Shown one piece after another: positions 16,022 through 24,338 of a stretch of DNA of 64,000 nucleotides. This DNA is from Christensenella sp. UBA4675. Its GTDB lineage: Bacteria; Bacillota; Clostridia; Christensenellales; Borkfalkiaceae. The position numbers and the translations under genes were made by a program. Numbering within the stretch: the stretch's first letter is position 1; each line of letters starts with the position of its first letter. The stretch covers positions 186,952 through 250,951 of the forward strand of contig DHLF01000004.1 in NCBI GenBank assembly GCA_002405165.1, in the 5' to 3' direction. Under the pieces are notes generated by a model. It was given only the letters and a program-made list of their open reading frames with translations. It had not been told where the DNA came from and ran no database searches.

Positions 16022-17027
16022 TTTCGTCCTTAAAATAAAAACTGTGCGGAATAAACAATTCTTCAAAAACGTATACCGCGTATCTATCCGTCATAGAAGA
16101 AATATAATCGCAAATGCAAACGTCCAAACTTTCGCCTTGTTTATAAAAATTTTTGTAAAGCTCGGGCATTGCGTCGGGATTAGATTTAAAGTAGCCGTAT
16201 AAAGCGTCTATCATTCTTAAAGTTCTATCTTCTTCTTTTTTTGCCAAAGAATTTAGATAAACTTTTTCAAACATAAAGTTTCTTACGTTTTCGGTCGCCA
16301 AAGATACTTCTTTGGTCATTGCAAGTTTATCCTTATTTACGCTTTGCTCGTAAATAGCTAAAATCATAGCGTTTATTCTTTCGCTAGAAGTTTTACCTAG
16401 TCTAAACGCGTCTTCGGGCAAATCCTTTTCCGTTATAACGCCTGCGCGTATCGCGTCGTCTATATCGTGATTTAAATACGCTATTCTGTCCGCCATAGAT
16501 ACGGCTTGTCCTTCTAGCGTAGCGGGATTTCCGCTTTTTTTATGATGTAATATCCCGTCTTTTACTTTTTGCGTTAAATTTAAACCTTTTCCGTCGTTTT
16601 CAAGCTTTTCAACGACTCTTATAGATTGTTCGTTATGCTCGAAATGTCCGCTTATTTTATCTAACGTTCTCTCCCCCGCGTGTCCGAACGGCGTGTGTCC
16701 TAAATCGTGTCCGAGAGCTATCGCTTCCGCTAAATCTTCGTTTAAAGAAAGCACTCTCGAAATAGAGCGCGCAACTTGCGCAACGTCTAACGTATGAGTT
16801 AAACGAGTTATGTAATGGTCGCCTTCGGGCGAGAAAAAAACCTGAGTTTTATTTTTTAATCTACGAAACGCCTTTGAATAAATTATTCTGTCCCTATCGC
16901 GTTGAAAACACGTTCTCATAGGACATTCTTCTTCTAATCTTTCTCTAACGTTAGACTCGTCCGAAAAAGAAGCGTAACGACAAAGATTTTGCCTTTCTAA
17001 AAGTTGCGATTTTTCTCTTACGGTCAT
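16005..17027 (-). CDS. dgt: dNTP triphosphohydrolase (dGTPase-like, HD domain)
   Basis: A 340-residue HD-superfamily enzyme that splits deoxynucleoside triphosphates (classically dGTP) into nucleoside and triphosphate. The metal-binding H...HD...D set is visible: HTLDVAQVARSI, LGHDLGHTPFGHAGE and the ADRIAYLNHDIDD segment. The R/F-rich motif IIYSKAFRRLKNKTQVF is a family signature. GGAG lies 7 nt before the ATG. It is the first gene of the dgt-dnaG-rpoD operon, as in several clostridia. Whether it prefers dGTP or needs an activating nucleotide cannot be read from sequence. Confidence 0.9.
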   Translation of the reverse strand: MTVREKSQLLERQNLCRYASFSDESNVRERLEEECPMRTCFQRDRDRIIYSKAFRRLKNKTQVFFSPEGDHYITRLTHTLDVAQVARSISRVLSLNEDLAEAIALGHDLGHTPFGHAGERTLDKISGHFEHNEQSIRVVEKLENDGKGLNLTQKVKDGILHHKKSGNPATLEGQAVSMADRIAYLNHDIDDAIRAGVITEKDLPEDAFRLGKTSSERINAMILAIYEQSVNKDKLAMTKEVSLATENVRNFMFEKVYLNSLAKKEEDRTLRMIDALYGYFKSNPDAMPELYKNFYKQGESLDVCICDYISSMTDRYAVYVFEELFIPHSFYFKDENGEKR

Positions 17028-17121
17028 AAAACTTCTCCACTAGTTTATATATACCCAAATTTTGTCGAATTTCCTTTTTTTATTAAAAAATAATTTATTA
17101 TATAATATAATAAGCAAAAAT

Positions 17122-17160
17122 TACAAAAAATAAATCGCATTTTCTCGAATGCGATTTAGC
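17122..17160 (-). terminator. Rho-independent terminator after proX
   Basis: AAATCGCATT pairs with AATGCGATTT around a 5-6 nt loop (17132-17157). On the minus strand it is followed by ATTTTTTGTAATTTTT. It lies about 15 bases after the proX stop. Confidence 0.85.
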
Positions 17161-17174
17161 TTTTAAGTAATAAA

Positions 17175-17663
17175 TTAAACGTTCACTAAATTTACACTAT
17201 GTCCGTTTTCTTCGATTAAATTTATTAAATCTTGCGTTTTTAGCCAAACGGTAGCAGTATTATCGTTAGGATGAACGCCTATTAAAGCTTTATCAAGTAA
17301 AAATTCTTTATCCAAATAAAAAATTACCGTAAAATTTTTATCGTTAAACAATCCTAACGGCGTAACCGAACCTGCGGTTAAATTTAATAATTCTTGCAAG
17401 TCTTGTTCGCTTGCAAAGCTTAACGGGCGTAAAAAATTATTTTTCCTAAATTCTTTTAGATTTACTCTTTTATCTCCTTTTACCGTAATAAGGTAAAAGT
17501 TTAACTTTTTATCGTCCCTAACGAAAAGATTTTTCGCTTCGTATTCGGGATACGGAGTTTGTATTTCTAGCGCTTGACGCATATTATATATCGCCTTATG
17601 TTCGGTAACTTCAAAAGGCACGTTTTTGTTTTTTAAAAATTCGTATATTTGTATTTTATCCAT
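17175..17663 (-). CDS. YbaK/ProX-type prolyl-tRNA editing protein (aminoacyl-tRNA deacylase)
   Basis: A 162-residue single-domain protein of the YbaK/ProX/PrdX family, which hydrolyses tRNA(Pro) mischarged with alanine or cysteine. Family features are NLFVRDDKKLNFYLITV, the Lys-rich segment VKGDKRVNLKEF, and GSVTPLGLFND and IGVHPNDNTATVWL in the C-terminal half. The ATG at 17663 has no Shine-Dalgarno. A TATAAT box ends 6 nt upstream, so the mRNA is predicted to be leaderless. It lies directly downstream of the tmRNA gene, with a hairpin between them. Confidence 0.85.
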   Translation of the reverse strand: MDKIQIYEFLKNKNVPFEVTEHKAIYNMRQALEIQTPYPEYEAKNLFVRDDKKLNFYLITVKGDKRVNLKEFRKNNFLRPLSFASEQDLQELLNLTAGSVTPLGLFNDKNFTVIFYLDKEFLLDKALIGVHPNDNTATVWLKTQDLINLIEENGHSVNLVNV

Positions 17664-17669
17664 ATTTTT

Positions 17670-17675
17670 ATTATA
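17670..17675 (-). promoter_or_regulatory. -10 box placing the proX transcript start at its ATG
   Basis: TATAAT (17670-17675, minus strand) ends 6 nt before the proX ATG. No Shine-Dalgarno lies between. A clear -35 is missing, because the tmRNA-proX hairpin occupies that region. A leaderless transcript is inferred. Confidence 0.45.
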
Positions 17676-17677
17676 CT

Positions 17678-17703
17678 AAATCGACGCATTATAGCGTCGA
17701 TTT
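17678..17703 (-). terminator. Hairpin between the tmRNA gene and proX
   Basis: AAATCGACGC (17678-17687) pairs perfectly with GCGTCGATTT (17694-17703). On the minus strand the following tract is AGTATAATAAAA, a poor U-run, so this may be a processing or weak termination hairpin after tmRNA. On the plus strand a GTTTTTGG tract follows. Confidence 0.5.
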
Positions 17704-17708
17704 GTTTT

Positions 17709-18055
17709 TGGTGGAGTGGCCGAGAATTGCACTCGGGTCTTACCGCCGTCAATTATGTTTTCTACGTACGTAGTTTGTCGATTATCCCTTTTTATATCGG
17801 ACGATAAACAAAACCGATATAAACGTGTCCGCATAAATACAACTTTTCGCCTGCGACTTACGAAAAGCCGTTCCCCGTTAAAAATGATGCCCTTACGAAA
17901 ACAACGGGATTTCCCGCTTGGACAGTCGCTTTAATTAAGCGGCAAATGCGTAATTGTTATTATTAGCATTTAAAATTTAATTTCCGTTTTTACGAAGACG
18001 AGCCTTCGGTACGCTTACAGTAACATCGGACGGCAATCGAATCTAAAACCACCCC
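17709..18055 (-). ncRNA. ssrA: Transfer-messenger RNA (tmRNA)
   Basis: This 347-nt RNA rescues stalled ribosomes together with SmpB. The 5' end GGGGTGG pairs with CCACTCC at the 3' end, and the encoded CCA is at 17709-17711. The 5' part GGGGTGGTTTTAGATTCGA fits the tRNA-like domain, and the 3' T-arm contains GTGCAATTCTC. The tag reading frame is visible inside: GCT AAT AAT AAC AAT TAC GCA TTT GCC GCT TAA, giving ANNNNYAFAA followed by stop. The hydrophobic AFAA end fits ClpXP-type degradation signals. The smpB gene lies just upstream, the usual arrangement in Firmicutes. Confidence 0.95.
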
Positions 18056-18164
18056 GTATATTTTAGACGAAAACACGAATTTAAACGATATTTTCGCCTT
18101 TTTAACTTTTTCTTGCGTTTTAAATCTTGTAAAACGCAAACGCCTGCAAACAAGCTATAAAAAT

Positions 18165-18605
18165 TTAATATTCTCTTTCTATTTGCCGTTTAATATCTTT
18201 TTCTTTTAAAGTTTGCTTTTTATCGTAAGTGTGTTTACCTTTACAAACGCCTACTTCTATTTTTATTAAAGATTGTTTTAAATATACCTTTATAGGAACA
18301 AGAGTGTAACCCTTTTCGGTAACTTTTATTTTAAGTTTTGCTATTTCGCTTTTGTTTAATAAAAGTTTTCTATCCCGACGGCTATCCTTTACGTTATACG
18401 CGCTAGACTTGTCGTAAACGGCTATATGCGTATTTTTTAAAAATACTTCTCCGTTAGAAATCAAGCAAAATCCGTCGGACAAATTTATATCTCCGCGTTT
18501 TACCGATTTTACTTCTCCACCGTCTAAAACGATTCCCGCTTCCAAAGTTTGTTCTATAAAATACTCGTGCCGAGCAAGTCTGTTTTCCGCTATTACTTTT
18601 CCCAT
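18165..18605 (-). CDS. smpB: SsrA-binding protein SmpB
   Basis: SmpB binds tmRNA and helps it enter stalled ribosomes. The 146-residue product begins in the usual way (IAENRLARHEYFIEQTLEAG) and contains GGEVKSVKRGDINLSDGFC. It ends with the conserved basic tail KGKHTYDKKQTLKEKDIKRQ that occupies the mRNA channel. No Shine-Dalgarno precedes the ATG. Instead an extended -10 promoter ends 7 nt upstream, so the transcript should start at or next to the ATG. rnr lies upstream and ssrA lies downstream. Confidence 0.97.
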   Translation of the reverse strand: MGKVIAENRLARHEYFIEQTLEAGIVLDGGEVKSVKRGDINLSDGFCLISNGEVFLKNTHIAVYDKSSAYNVKDSRRDRKLLLNKSEIAKLKIKVTEKGYTLVPIKVYLKQSLIKIEVGVCKGKHTYDKKQTLKEKDIKRQIEREY

Positions 18606-18640
18606 AAAATATATTATACCATTTTGTTATATTAAATCAA
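18606..18640 (-). promoter_or_regulatory. Extended -10 promoter giving a predicted leaderless smpB mRNA
   Basis: On the minus strand TTGATT (18635-18640), a 16-nt spacer ending in TGG, and TATAAT (18613-18618) form an extended -10 promoter. Only 7 nt separate TATAAT from the smpB ATG (18603-18605), so the first transcribed base should be at or beside the start codon. Confidence 0.7.
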
Positions 18641-18680
18641 CCGTTACCGCCATTAAATGCTATAAATAAACTATTTGTTT

Positions 18681-20765
18681 TTAACGATTAACCAAAATAA
18701 AATCTAATTGTCCAGCCAAAACGTCGCAATTTACGACTTTTATTTTAACGCTGTCGCCTAATTTAAACACGTTTTTATTAGAAAATAAAGTATAAGTTTT
18801 TTCGTCGAAAACGTAATTTCCCTTAGGCAAATCTTCTAGTCGAACTAAGCCTTCCGCAGTGTTTTCAAGTTCTACGAAAATACCGAAAGACGTTACTCCG
18901 CTAATTACCCCGTTAAATTCTTCGCCCAAAAAATCTCTCATATACGCGACGGTGTAAATATCGTCCACCTGTCTTTCCACTTCGTCCGCACGTTTTTCCC
19001 TTGAAGAACTTATATCCGAAACTTCCCCGACTACCGATAGATATTTTTCCGCCTTTTCGTAATCTTTCATAACGGTTTTTAAAATTCTATGAACTTGCAA
19101 GTCGGGATACCTTCTTATAGGCGACGTGAAATGACAATAATGTTCTAGCCCTAGCCCGAAATGTCCTACGTCTTCGGGGGAATATTTTGCCTTTTGCATA
19201 GAACGAAGTAACACGTTATTTACTATCCCCGCGTAAGGCATATCCTTTATTTTTTCAAGCAATTTATTAAAATCGGAAGAATGATAATTTTTTTCGTTCC
19301 AACTTGTTTTTATCCCTAAATTTTTTAGAAACAAGCAAAAACTTTGCAATTTTTCTTCCGCGCATTTTTCGTGAATACGAAATACAAACGGAACGTTTAA
19401 ATAATAACAATGCTCCGCAACGGTTTGGTTGGCAAGAAGCATAAACTCTTCTATAAGTTGATAAGAGCCTATTCTTTCCCTTTTTGACAAGTGTATTTTT
19501 CCGTTTTCGTCTACGAAAATTTCCGCTTCTTTACTGTCTAAGTCTACGCTACCCCTTTCCTTTCTTCTTTTATGAAGAATGTTTTGCAGTTCGTTAGCGT
19601 TATCTAACAATTCAACTAAATGCGAGTACTGCTCTCTTAATTCCTTATCCCCGTCAATAATTTTTTGTACTTTTTTATAAGTCATTCTGTTTCTCGACTT
19701 TATAACAGAATTGTGGAATTCGTAGTCGTAAACAGAGCCTGATTTATCTATTTTCATAATGCACGACAAGGTAAGTCTTTCCACCCCTTCGTTTAAAGAA
19801 CAAATACCGTTGGAGAGCTTTTCTGGTAACATAGGAATAACGAAATCGGGGAAATAAATACTCGTTGCGCGGGACAGGGCTTCTTTGTCTATTTCGCTTC
19901 CTTCTTTAACGTAATGGGAAACGTCCGCTATGTGGACGCCTAAAATAAAGCCTTTTTCGTTTTTTTCTACCGAAATCGCGTCGTCGAAATCCCTAGAATC
20001 GTCCCCGTCGATTGTGATAATGATTTGCTTAGTTAAGTCTAATCTTCCTTTTTTATCGCTTTCGGAAACGGTAGACGGAATTTTATCCAAACACTCTATT
20101 ACTTTTGCGGGAAACTCCGTTTCAATACCCGCGTTTTCTATTACGGCTTTTTCCGCCGTTTTAACTTCGTTTTCTTGCTTTACTATATCGACTATAACGC
20201 CTTCCGGATTTTTATCGAACGGATAAGCTATAATTTTACACAAAACTTTACTTCCGTTTTGCGCTCCGTTAAAGTTTTTTTGAGAAATAAAGACGTCTTT
20301 GGTAAAAGATTTATCGCCCGAGACTACAAAACCGTAATTTCTTTCTTTATAAAAAGTCCCGACTATTTCTTTTATTCCGCGACTTATAATATTTACTACT
20401 TCTCCTTCGTCCGAGCTTCCCCTTTTGGATTCTACTTTTCTAACGACTACTTCGTCGCCCTGTAAAGCTCCGTTTAAGCTTTTTGCGGGAATAAACAAAT
20501 CTTCCGTTTTATCGTCGGGAATAAAAAACGCGTAACCCCTTTCGTGTGTTTTTACCTTTCCCTTTTTTAAACCGCTTTCCGCAAATAAATAATATTTTCC
20601 GCCGTTTTCACCTAAAAAACAATCGTCACACAAAGATAGAATGGCGGAACGAATTTCGTCTTTATCTCCGCTTTTCTTTACGGATAAAAAGTTAAATATT
20701 TGTTTTATCGTTTTACCCGACAACTCTCCGTTAGAAAAAAGTTCGGCAAGTTTTTGTTTTATCAT
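18681..20765 (-). CDS. rnr: Ribonuclease R
   Basis: A 694-residue processive 3'-5' exoribonuclease that can degrade structured RNA; it also takes part in tmRNA-linked mRNA decay. Domain order: N-terminal winged-helix segment, OB/cold-shock domains (KVKTHERGYAFFIPDDKTED), and the RNB catalytic domain with the Asp cluster DGDDSRDFDDAISV and HIADVSHYVKEGS. A C-terminal S1 domain follows (NGVISGVTSFGIFVELENT). The basic tail seen in some RNase R proteins is absent. AAGGA lies 6 nt before the ATG, inside the descending part of the secG terminator. It sits between secG and smpB, a conserved Firmicutes order. Confidence 0.95.
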   Translation of the reverse strand: MIKQKLAELFSNGELSGKTIKQIFNFLSVKKSGDKDEIRSAILSLCDDCFLGENGGKYYLFAESGLKKGKVKTHERGYAFFIPDDKTEDLFIPAKSLNGALQGDEVVVRKVESKRGSSDEGEVVNIISRGIKEIVGTFYKERNYGFVVSGDKSFTKDVFISQKNFNGAQNGSKVLCKIIAYPFDKNPEGVIVDIVKQENEVKTAEKAVIENAGIETEFPAKVIECLDKIPSTVSESDKKGRLDLTKQIIITIDGDDSRDFDDAISVEKNEKGFILGVHIADVSHYVKEGSEIDKEALSRATSIYFPDFVIPMLPEKLSNGICSLNEGVERLTLSCIMKIDKSGSVYDYEFHNSVIKSRNRMTYKKVQKIIDGDKELREQYSHLVELLDNANELQNILHKRRKERGSVDLDSKEAEIFVDENGKIHLSKRERIGSYQLIEEFMLLANQTVAEHCYYLNVPFVFRIHEKCAEEKLQSFCLFLKNLGIKTSWNEKNYHSSDFNKLLEKIKDMPYAGIVNNVLLRSMQKAKYSPEDVGHFGLGLEHYCHFTSPIRRYPDLQVHRILKTVMKDYEKAEKYLSVVGEVSDISSSREKRADEVERQVDDIYTVAYMRDFLGEEFNGVISGVTSFGIFVELENTAEGLVRLEDLPKGNYVFDEKTYTLFSNKNVFKLGDSVKIKVVNCDVLAGQLDFILVNR

Positions 20766-20775
20766 AAAAAATCCT

Positions 20776-20810
20776 TAAAAAAAGCGCCCGATATTTTTTA
20801 TCGGACGCGT
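20776..20810 (-). terminator. Terminator between secG and rnr
   Basis: GCGCCCGATA pairs with TATCGGACGC (one mismatch) and on the minus strand is followed by CTTTTTTTAAGG. The T-run directly adjoins the rnr Shine-Dalgarno, so termination here would control read-through into rnr. Confidence 0.8.
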
Positions 20811-20823
20811 TAAATTTCGTTTA

Positions 20824-21123
20824 TTAAGCAGGGATATGAATAAGTTCTAATACGAAATATCCAACCATTAAAACAGCTATAATAACGATACAAATTCCCG
20901 TTAAGACTTTAAGCTTATGTTCTAGCGTTTTACTTTTGTTTTTTCCGTAAAACGTATCCGAATTTCCGTTTAAAGCACCCATTCCGTCGGAATTGCCCGA
21001 TTGCATTAAAATAACGATAAGAATAAACAAAGCACATATCGCGGCAACTACCACGAATACGATACTTAAAATTTTATAAGTTTGATAATTTATTGCGTTT
21101 AAGTTATTTAATAACGTTTGCAT
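20824..21123 (-). CDS. secG: Preprotein translocase subunit SecG
   Basis: A 99-residue membrane protein of the SecYEG channel. It has two membrane helices (about residues 18-40 and 73-95) joined by the family loop ILMQSGNSDGMGALNGNSD and FYGKNKSKTLEHKLKVLT. GGAG lies 6 nt before the ATG. It is followed by a terminator and rnr, as in Bacillus. Confidence 0.95.
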   Translation of the reverse strand: MQTLLNNLNAINYQTYKILSIVFVVVAAICALFILIVILMQSGNSDGMGALNGNSDTFYGKNKSKTLEHKLKVLTGICIVIIAVLMVGYFVLELIHIPA

Positions 21124-21203
21124 AATGTTCTCCGTTTTTTATTCACTACTCGTTTTATTCTAACACACTTTAAAAATAAAGACAAGCTTTTTTATATAAA
21201 AAT

Positions 21204-22748
21204 TTATTTTATTAAAGATTTGCCCGTCATTTCCGCAGGAATTTCTTCTCCCATTACTTGTAAAAACGTGGGAGCGATGTCGGCAAGAATACCTTTTTCT
21301 CTTAACTGTACGTTTTTAAATTGTTCGCTGATTAAAACAAACGGTACGGGATTAGTGGTATGCGCGGTAAAAGGCGAACCGTCTTTGGCAATCATAACGT
21401 CGGCATTTCCGTGGTCTGCCGTAAGAAGTATGCTTCCGCCTTTGGCAAGGACTGCCTGAACTAAAATATTTACGCAACTTTCTACCGTAGTAACTGCCCT
21501 TTCGGCAGCTTCCATTACGCCCGTATGACCAACCATATCGCAGTTAGCAAAGTTTAAAATCATAACGTCGAATTTTCCGCTGTCTAGTTCTTCCAAATAT
21601 TTTTCGGTTACTTTAAGCGCGCTCATTTCGGGTTTTAAATCGTAAGTAGCTACCTTAGGAGAAGGTATTAAATCCCTAACTTCGTTCTTTTCGGGTGCTT
21701 CTTTTCCACCATTGAAGAAGAACGTTACGTGAGCGTATTTTTCGGTTTCCGCAATACGAAGTTGAGTATATCCCTTATGCGCTAAATATTCGCCAAGCGT
21801 GTTTTTAATTTCTTGTTTTTTAAACGCAATATGTACATTTGTAAAAGAAGCGTCGTAAACGGTAAAACATACGTAGTAAGGATTTAAAAATCCCGTTTCT
21901 CTTTTAAAGAAATCGAATTCTTTTTCTGAAAAAGCCCTAGTAATTTCTCTTGCTCTATCGGGACGGAAGTTAAAGAATATTATAGAATCCCCTTGTTCTA
22001 CCAAACCGAAAGGCTTGCCGTTTTCTGTAATATTGATGGGCAAAATAAATTCGTCGGTAACGCCGTCAGCATAGCTTGCTTCCACCGCTTTTACGGGGTC
22101 TTCAAATAATTTTCCTTTACCTATCGTTAAAGAATCGTACGCGAGTTTTTCTCTATCCCAGTTGTTATCTCTATCCATAGCGTAATATCTACCCGTAATG
22201 GTGGAAATTTTACCTACGCCGATTTCTTTAATTTTATCTTGCAACGTCGATATATATCCTGCTCCGCTTTTAGGCGGTACGTCCCTTCCGTCCATAAACG
22301 CGTGTACGTAAACTTTTTCAAGTCCGTGTTGTTTCGCTAGTTCCAACAGCGCGTATAAATGTGTTATATGACTGTGAACTCCTCCTTCCGACAAAAGCCC
22401 GAAAATATGCAAAGACTTATTATTTTTCTTAGCGTTTTCTACCGCTTTTAAAAGTTCTTCGTTTTTAAAGAAGTCGCCGTCTTGAATTTCTTTGGTAATT
22501 CTCGTTAAATCTTGATATATAATTCTTCCGGCGCCCATATTTAAGTGTCCGACTTCGCTGTTTCCCATTTGTCCGTCGGGAAGTCCTACGTCCAAACCGC
22601 TTGCTCCCAGTTGTGTAGAAGGCCATTCTTTAATTAGTCTTTCAACTACACCTGCGTGAGCTTGTTTAATTGCGTTGCCGTTTTCGTCTTTTCTTATACC
22701 GTATCCGTCCATTATTATAAGACAAACGGGTCTTGTTTTCATTTTCAT
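21204..22748 (-). CDS. gpmI: 2,3-bisphosphoglycerate-independent phosphoglycerate mutase
   Basis: A glycolytic enzyme interconverting 3- and 2-phosphoglycerate; 514 residues, the usual size. It is an alkaline-phosphatase superfamily Mn enzyme. The phosphoserine site is in LPDGQMGNSEVGHLNMGAGR. Metal-binding motifs LIIMDGYG (start), ANCDMVGHTGV and LTADHGNADVM are intact. AAGGAG lies 9 nt upstream of the ATG. It has its own promoter and sits between the DNA alkylation repair gene and secG. Confidence 0.97.
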   Translation of the reverse strand: MKMKTRPVCLIIMDGYGIRKDENGNAIKQAHAGVVERLIKEWPSTQLGASGLDVGLPDGQMGNSEVGHLNMGAGRIIYQDLTRITKEIQDGDFFKNEELLKAVENAKKNNKSLHIFGLLSEGGVHSHITHLYALLELAKQHGLEKVYVHAFMDGRDVPPKSGAGYISTLQDKIKEIGVGKISTITGRYYAMDRDNNWDREKLAYDSLTIGKGKLFEDPVKAVEASYADGVTDEFILPINITENGKPFGLVEQGDSIIFFNFRPDRAREITRAFSEKEFDFFKRETGFLNPYYVCFTVYDASFTNVHIAFKKQEIKNTLGEYLAHKGYTQLRIAETEKYAHVTFFFNGGKEAPEKNEVRDLIPSPKVATYDLKPEMSALKVTEKYLEELDSGKFDVMILNFANCDMVGHTGVMEAAERAVTTVESCVNILVQAVLAKGGSILLTADHGNADVMIAKDGSPFTAHTTNPVPFVLISEQFKNVQLREKGILADIAPTFLQVMGEEIPAEMTGKSLIK

Positions 22749-22789
22749 AAAAATACGCTCCTTTTTAAAGCATTTCTTTTCAATTCATA

Positions 22790-22818
22790 ATTATAGTATA
22801 AAAGCTTTTTTTTTGCAA
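22790..22818 (-). promoter_or_regulatory. Sigma-A type promoter of gpmI
   Basis: TTGCAA (22813-22818) and TATAAT (22790-22795) are separated by 17 bases on the minus strand. The predicted start is near 22783, giving a leader of about 35 nt that contains AAGGAG. Confidence 0.7.
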
Positions 22819-22827
22819 GAAAAATAA

Positions 22828-23502
22828 TTATTTTATTTTTAATGTTTGCAAATATTCTTTTTGTTCTTTCGTAATTCTAAAACTTTCGCGAGCTTTTTGT
22901 ATAGTTTTATTATGCGTAAATTTTTGCAACCGTTTGTTTTGTAAATACGGTAAAACTTGCTCGTAATTTTTAGCTAGAGCCGTTGCAAAATACCACGCAA
23001 TCATCATATTTAGGTAATATTCTTCGCTTTTAATTTCACATATTTTATCTGCGTACTCGTTTTTAAAATTATCGCCTAGAAAATAGTTCATTAAAAGTTT
23101 TATTGCAAATCTTTTAGTATAAAGAAGCGGAGAAGATAGCCAAACGTAAATTTGTTTTTCTAATTTTTCTAAATTTTTTGATAGCGCCTTTGGAGAAAAA
23201 CAATCGCAAGTAGCCCAATTATCTATATAAGGTAAAAATTCGTTTATTGCTTTAATACATTCGCCAAAATCTTTAATTTGTTCTATTAAAAAAGCGTGAA
23301 CGTGATTTTCTTCTAAATATTCGTGCGGAAGACTTACTAAAAATTCTTTTTTTGTTCTCTCGTCTAAATTTTTTGCAAATTTCCTTAACAAAGGTATTTT
23401 TACGCCTATAACTTTTTCTTTATCCACGCTAGGCGTTAAAGACGCCGTAAAGTCTTTAAATTTTTCGTCCCTTAAAGTTAATAAGTCTTGATATATGTCC
23501 AT
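22828..23502 (-). CDS. DNA alkylation repair protein, AlkD-like HEAT repeat family
   Basis: A 224-residue all-helical protein of the AlkC/AlkD-like family, which removes alkylated purines by capturing the DNA backbone. Family features include the N-terminal GVKIPLLRKFAKNL, the IDNWATCDCFSPKAL segment containing the conserved Trp/Asp, and MMIAWYFATALAKNYEQVLP. Some homologues lack proven glycosylase activity, so the reaction is inferred. The Shine-Dalgarno is weak (AGGA about 14 nt upstream). It lies inside the glycolytic block between tpiA and gpmI. Confidence 0.82.
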   Translation of the reverse strand: MDIYQDLLTLRDEKFKDFTASLTPSVDKEKVIGVKIPLLRKFAKNLDERTKKEFLVSLPHEYLEENHVHAFLIEQIKDFGECIKAINEFLPYIDNWATCDCFSPKALSKNLEKLEKQIYVWLSSPLLYTKRFAIKLLMNYFLGDNFKNEYADKICEIKSEEYYLNMMIAWYFATALAKNYEQVLPYLQNKRLQKFTHNKTIQKARESFRITKEQKEYLQTLKIK

Positions 23503-23520
23503 AAAACCGCTTTTTTCCTA

Positions 23521-23560
23521 AAAAATAATTATCGGACAAGGTAGCATACCCGTCCGATAA
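23521..23560 (-). terminator. Terminator after tpiA
   Basis: TTATCGGAC (23529-23537) pairs with GTCCGATAA (23552-23560), with a short inner GG/CC pair. On the minus strand it is followed by TTATTTTTTAGG. It lies about 20 bases after the tpiA stop and just before the alkylation repair gene. Confidence 0.8.
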
Positions 23561-23579
23561 CAAATTATAAAATTAAAAA

Positions 23580-24326
23580 TTACTTGTCGTAATTAACGAT
23601 AGCCGAAAAGTCGGGAGCTTTTAAAGCCGCACCGCCGATAAGTCCGCCGTCTATTTCTTCCATAGCCATAAGTTCTTTACAGTTAGAAGGTTTCATACTT
23701 CCACCGTATTGAATACGAACTTTGCTTGCGCATTTTTCGCAGAATAATTCGCCCAAAGTTTTTCTGATAAATCCGATAGTTTCGTTAGCTTGTTCGCTAG
23801 TTGCGGTTTTACCCGTTCCGATAGCCCATACGGGTTCGTACGCGATAACGATTTTGGTCAAATCTTCTATACCCTTTAAACCGTCCGTTAATTGAACTTT
23901 TAAAACTTCTTCGGTCTTTCCGCTTTCTCTTTGTTCTAACGTTTCACCTACGCAAACGATAGGAGTTAAACCTTTTGCAAGAGCCGTTAAAGTCCTCTTA
24001 TTTACGGTTTCGTCGGTTTCGCCGAAATATTGTCTTCTTTCGCTGTGTCCGATAATAACGTATTCAACACCGAGTTCTAAAAGCATATCCGCGGAAATTT
24101 CTCCCGTAAACGCTCCGCTTTCAGCCCAATGTACGTTTTCAGCTCCTAAATGAATATTGCTACCTTTAATAGCTTGTCCTACTGCGTAAATATCCGTTGC
24201 GGGAACGCATACTACTACGTCGCAAGTAGCGTCTTTAACCAAAGGTTTTAATTCTTCTACTAATTTAACCCCTTCCGAAGGAGTTTTGTTCATTTTCCAG
24301 TTTCCTGCGATTATTGCTTTTCTCAT
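23580..24326 (-). CDS. tpiA: Triosephosphate isomerase
   Basis: A TIM-barrel glycolytic enzyme interconverting dihydroxyacetone phosphate and glyceraldehyde 3-phosphate; 248 residues. The active-site residues are in place: Asn/Lys in GNWKMN, His in IIGHSERRQYFGET, and Glu in IAYEPVWAIGTGKTA. The phosphate-binding QYGGSM and GGLIGGAAL are also present. GGAG lies 6 nt before the ATG. It is the last gene of the pgk operon. Confidence 0.97.
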   Translation of the reverse strand: MRKAIIAGNWKMNKTPSEGVKLVEELKPLVKDATCDVVVCVPATDIYAVGQAIKGSNIHLGAENVHWAESGAFTGEISADMLLELGVEYVIIGHSERRQYFGETDETVNKRTLTALAKGLTPIVCVGETLEQRESGKTEEVLKVQLTDGLKGIEDLTKIVIAYEPVWAIGTGKTATSEQANETIGFIRKTLGELFCEKCASKVRIQYGGSMKPSNCKELMAMEEIDGGLIGGAALKAPDFSAIVNYDK

Positions 24327-24338
24327 TTTTATCTCCGA

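Noticed and set aside
17716..17934. A plus-strand open frame of 72 codons
   Set aside because: It lies antisense inside the tmRNA gene and has no Shine-Dalgarno.
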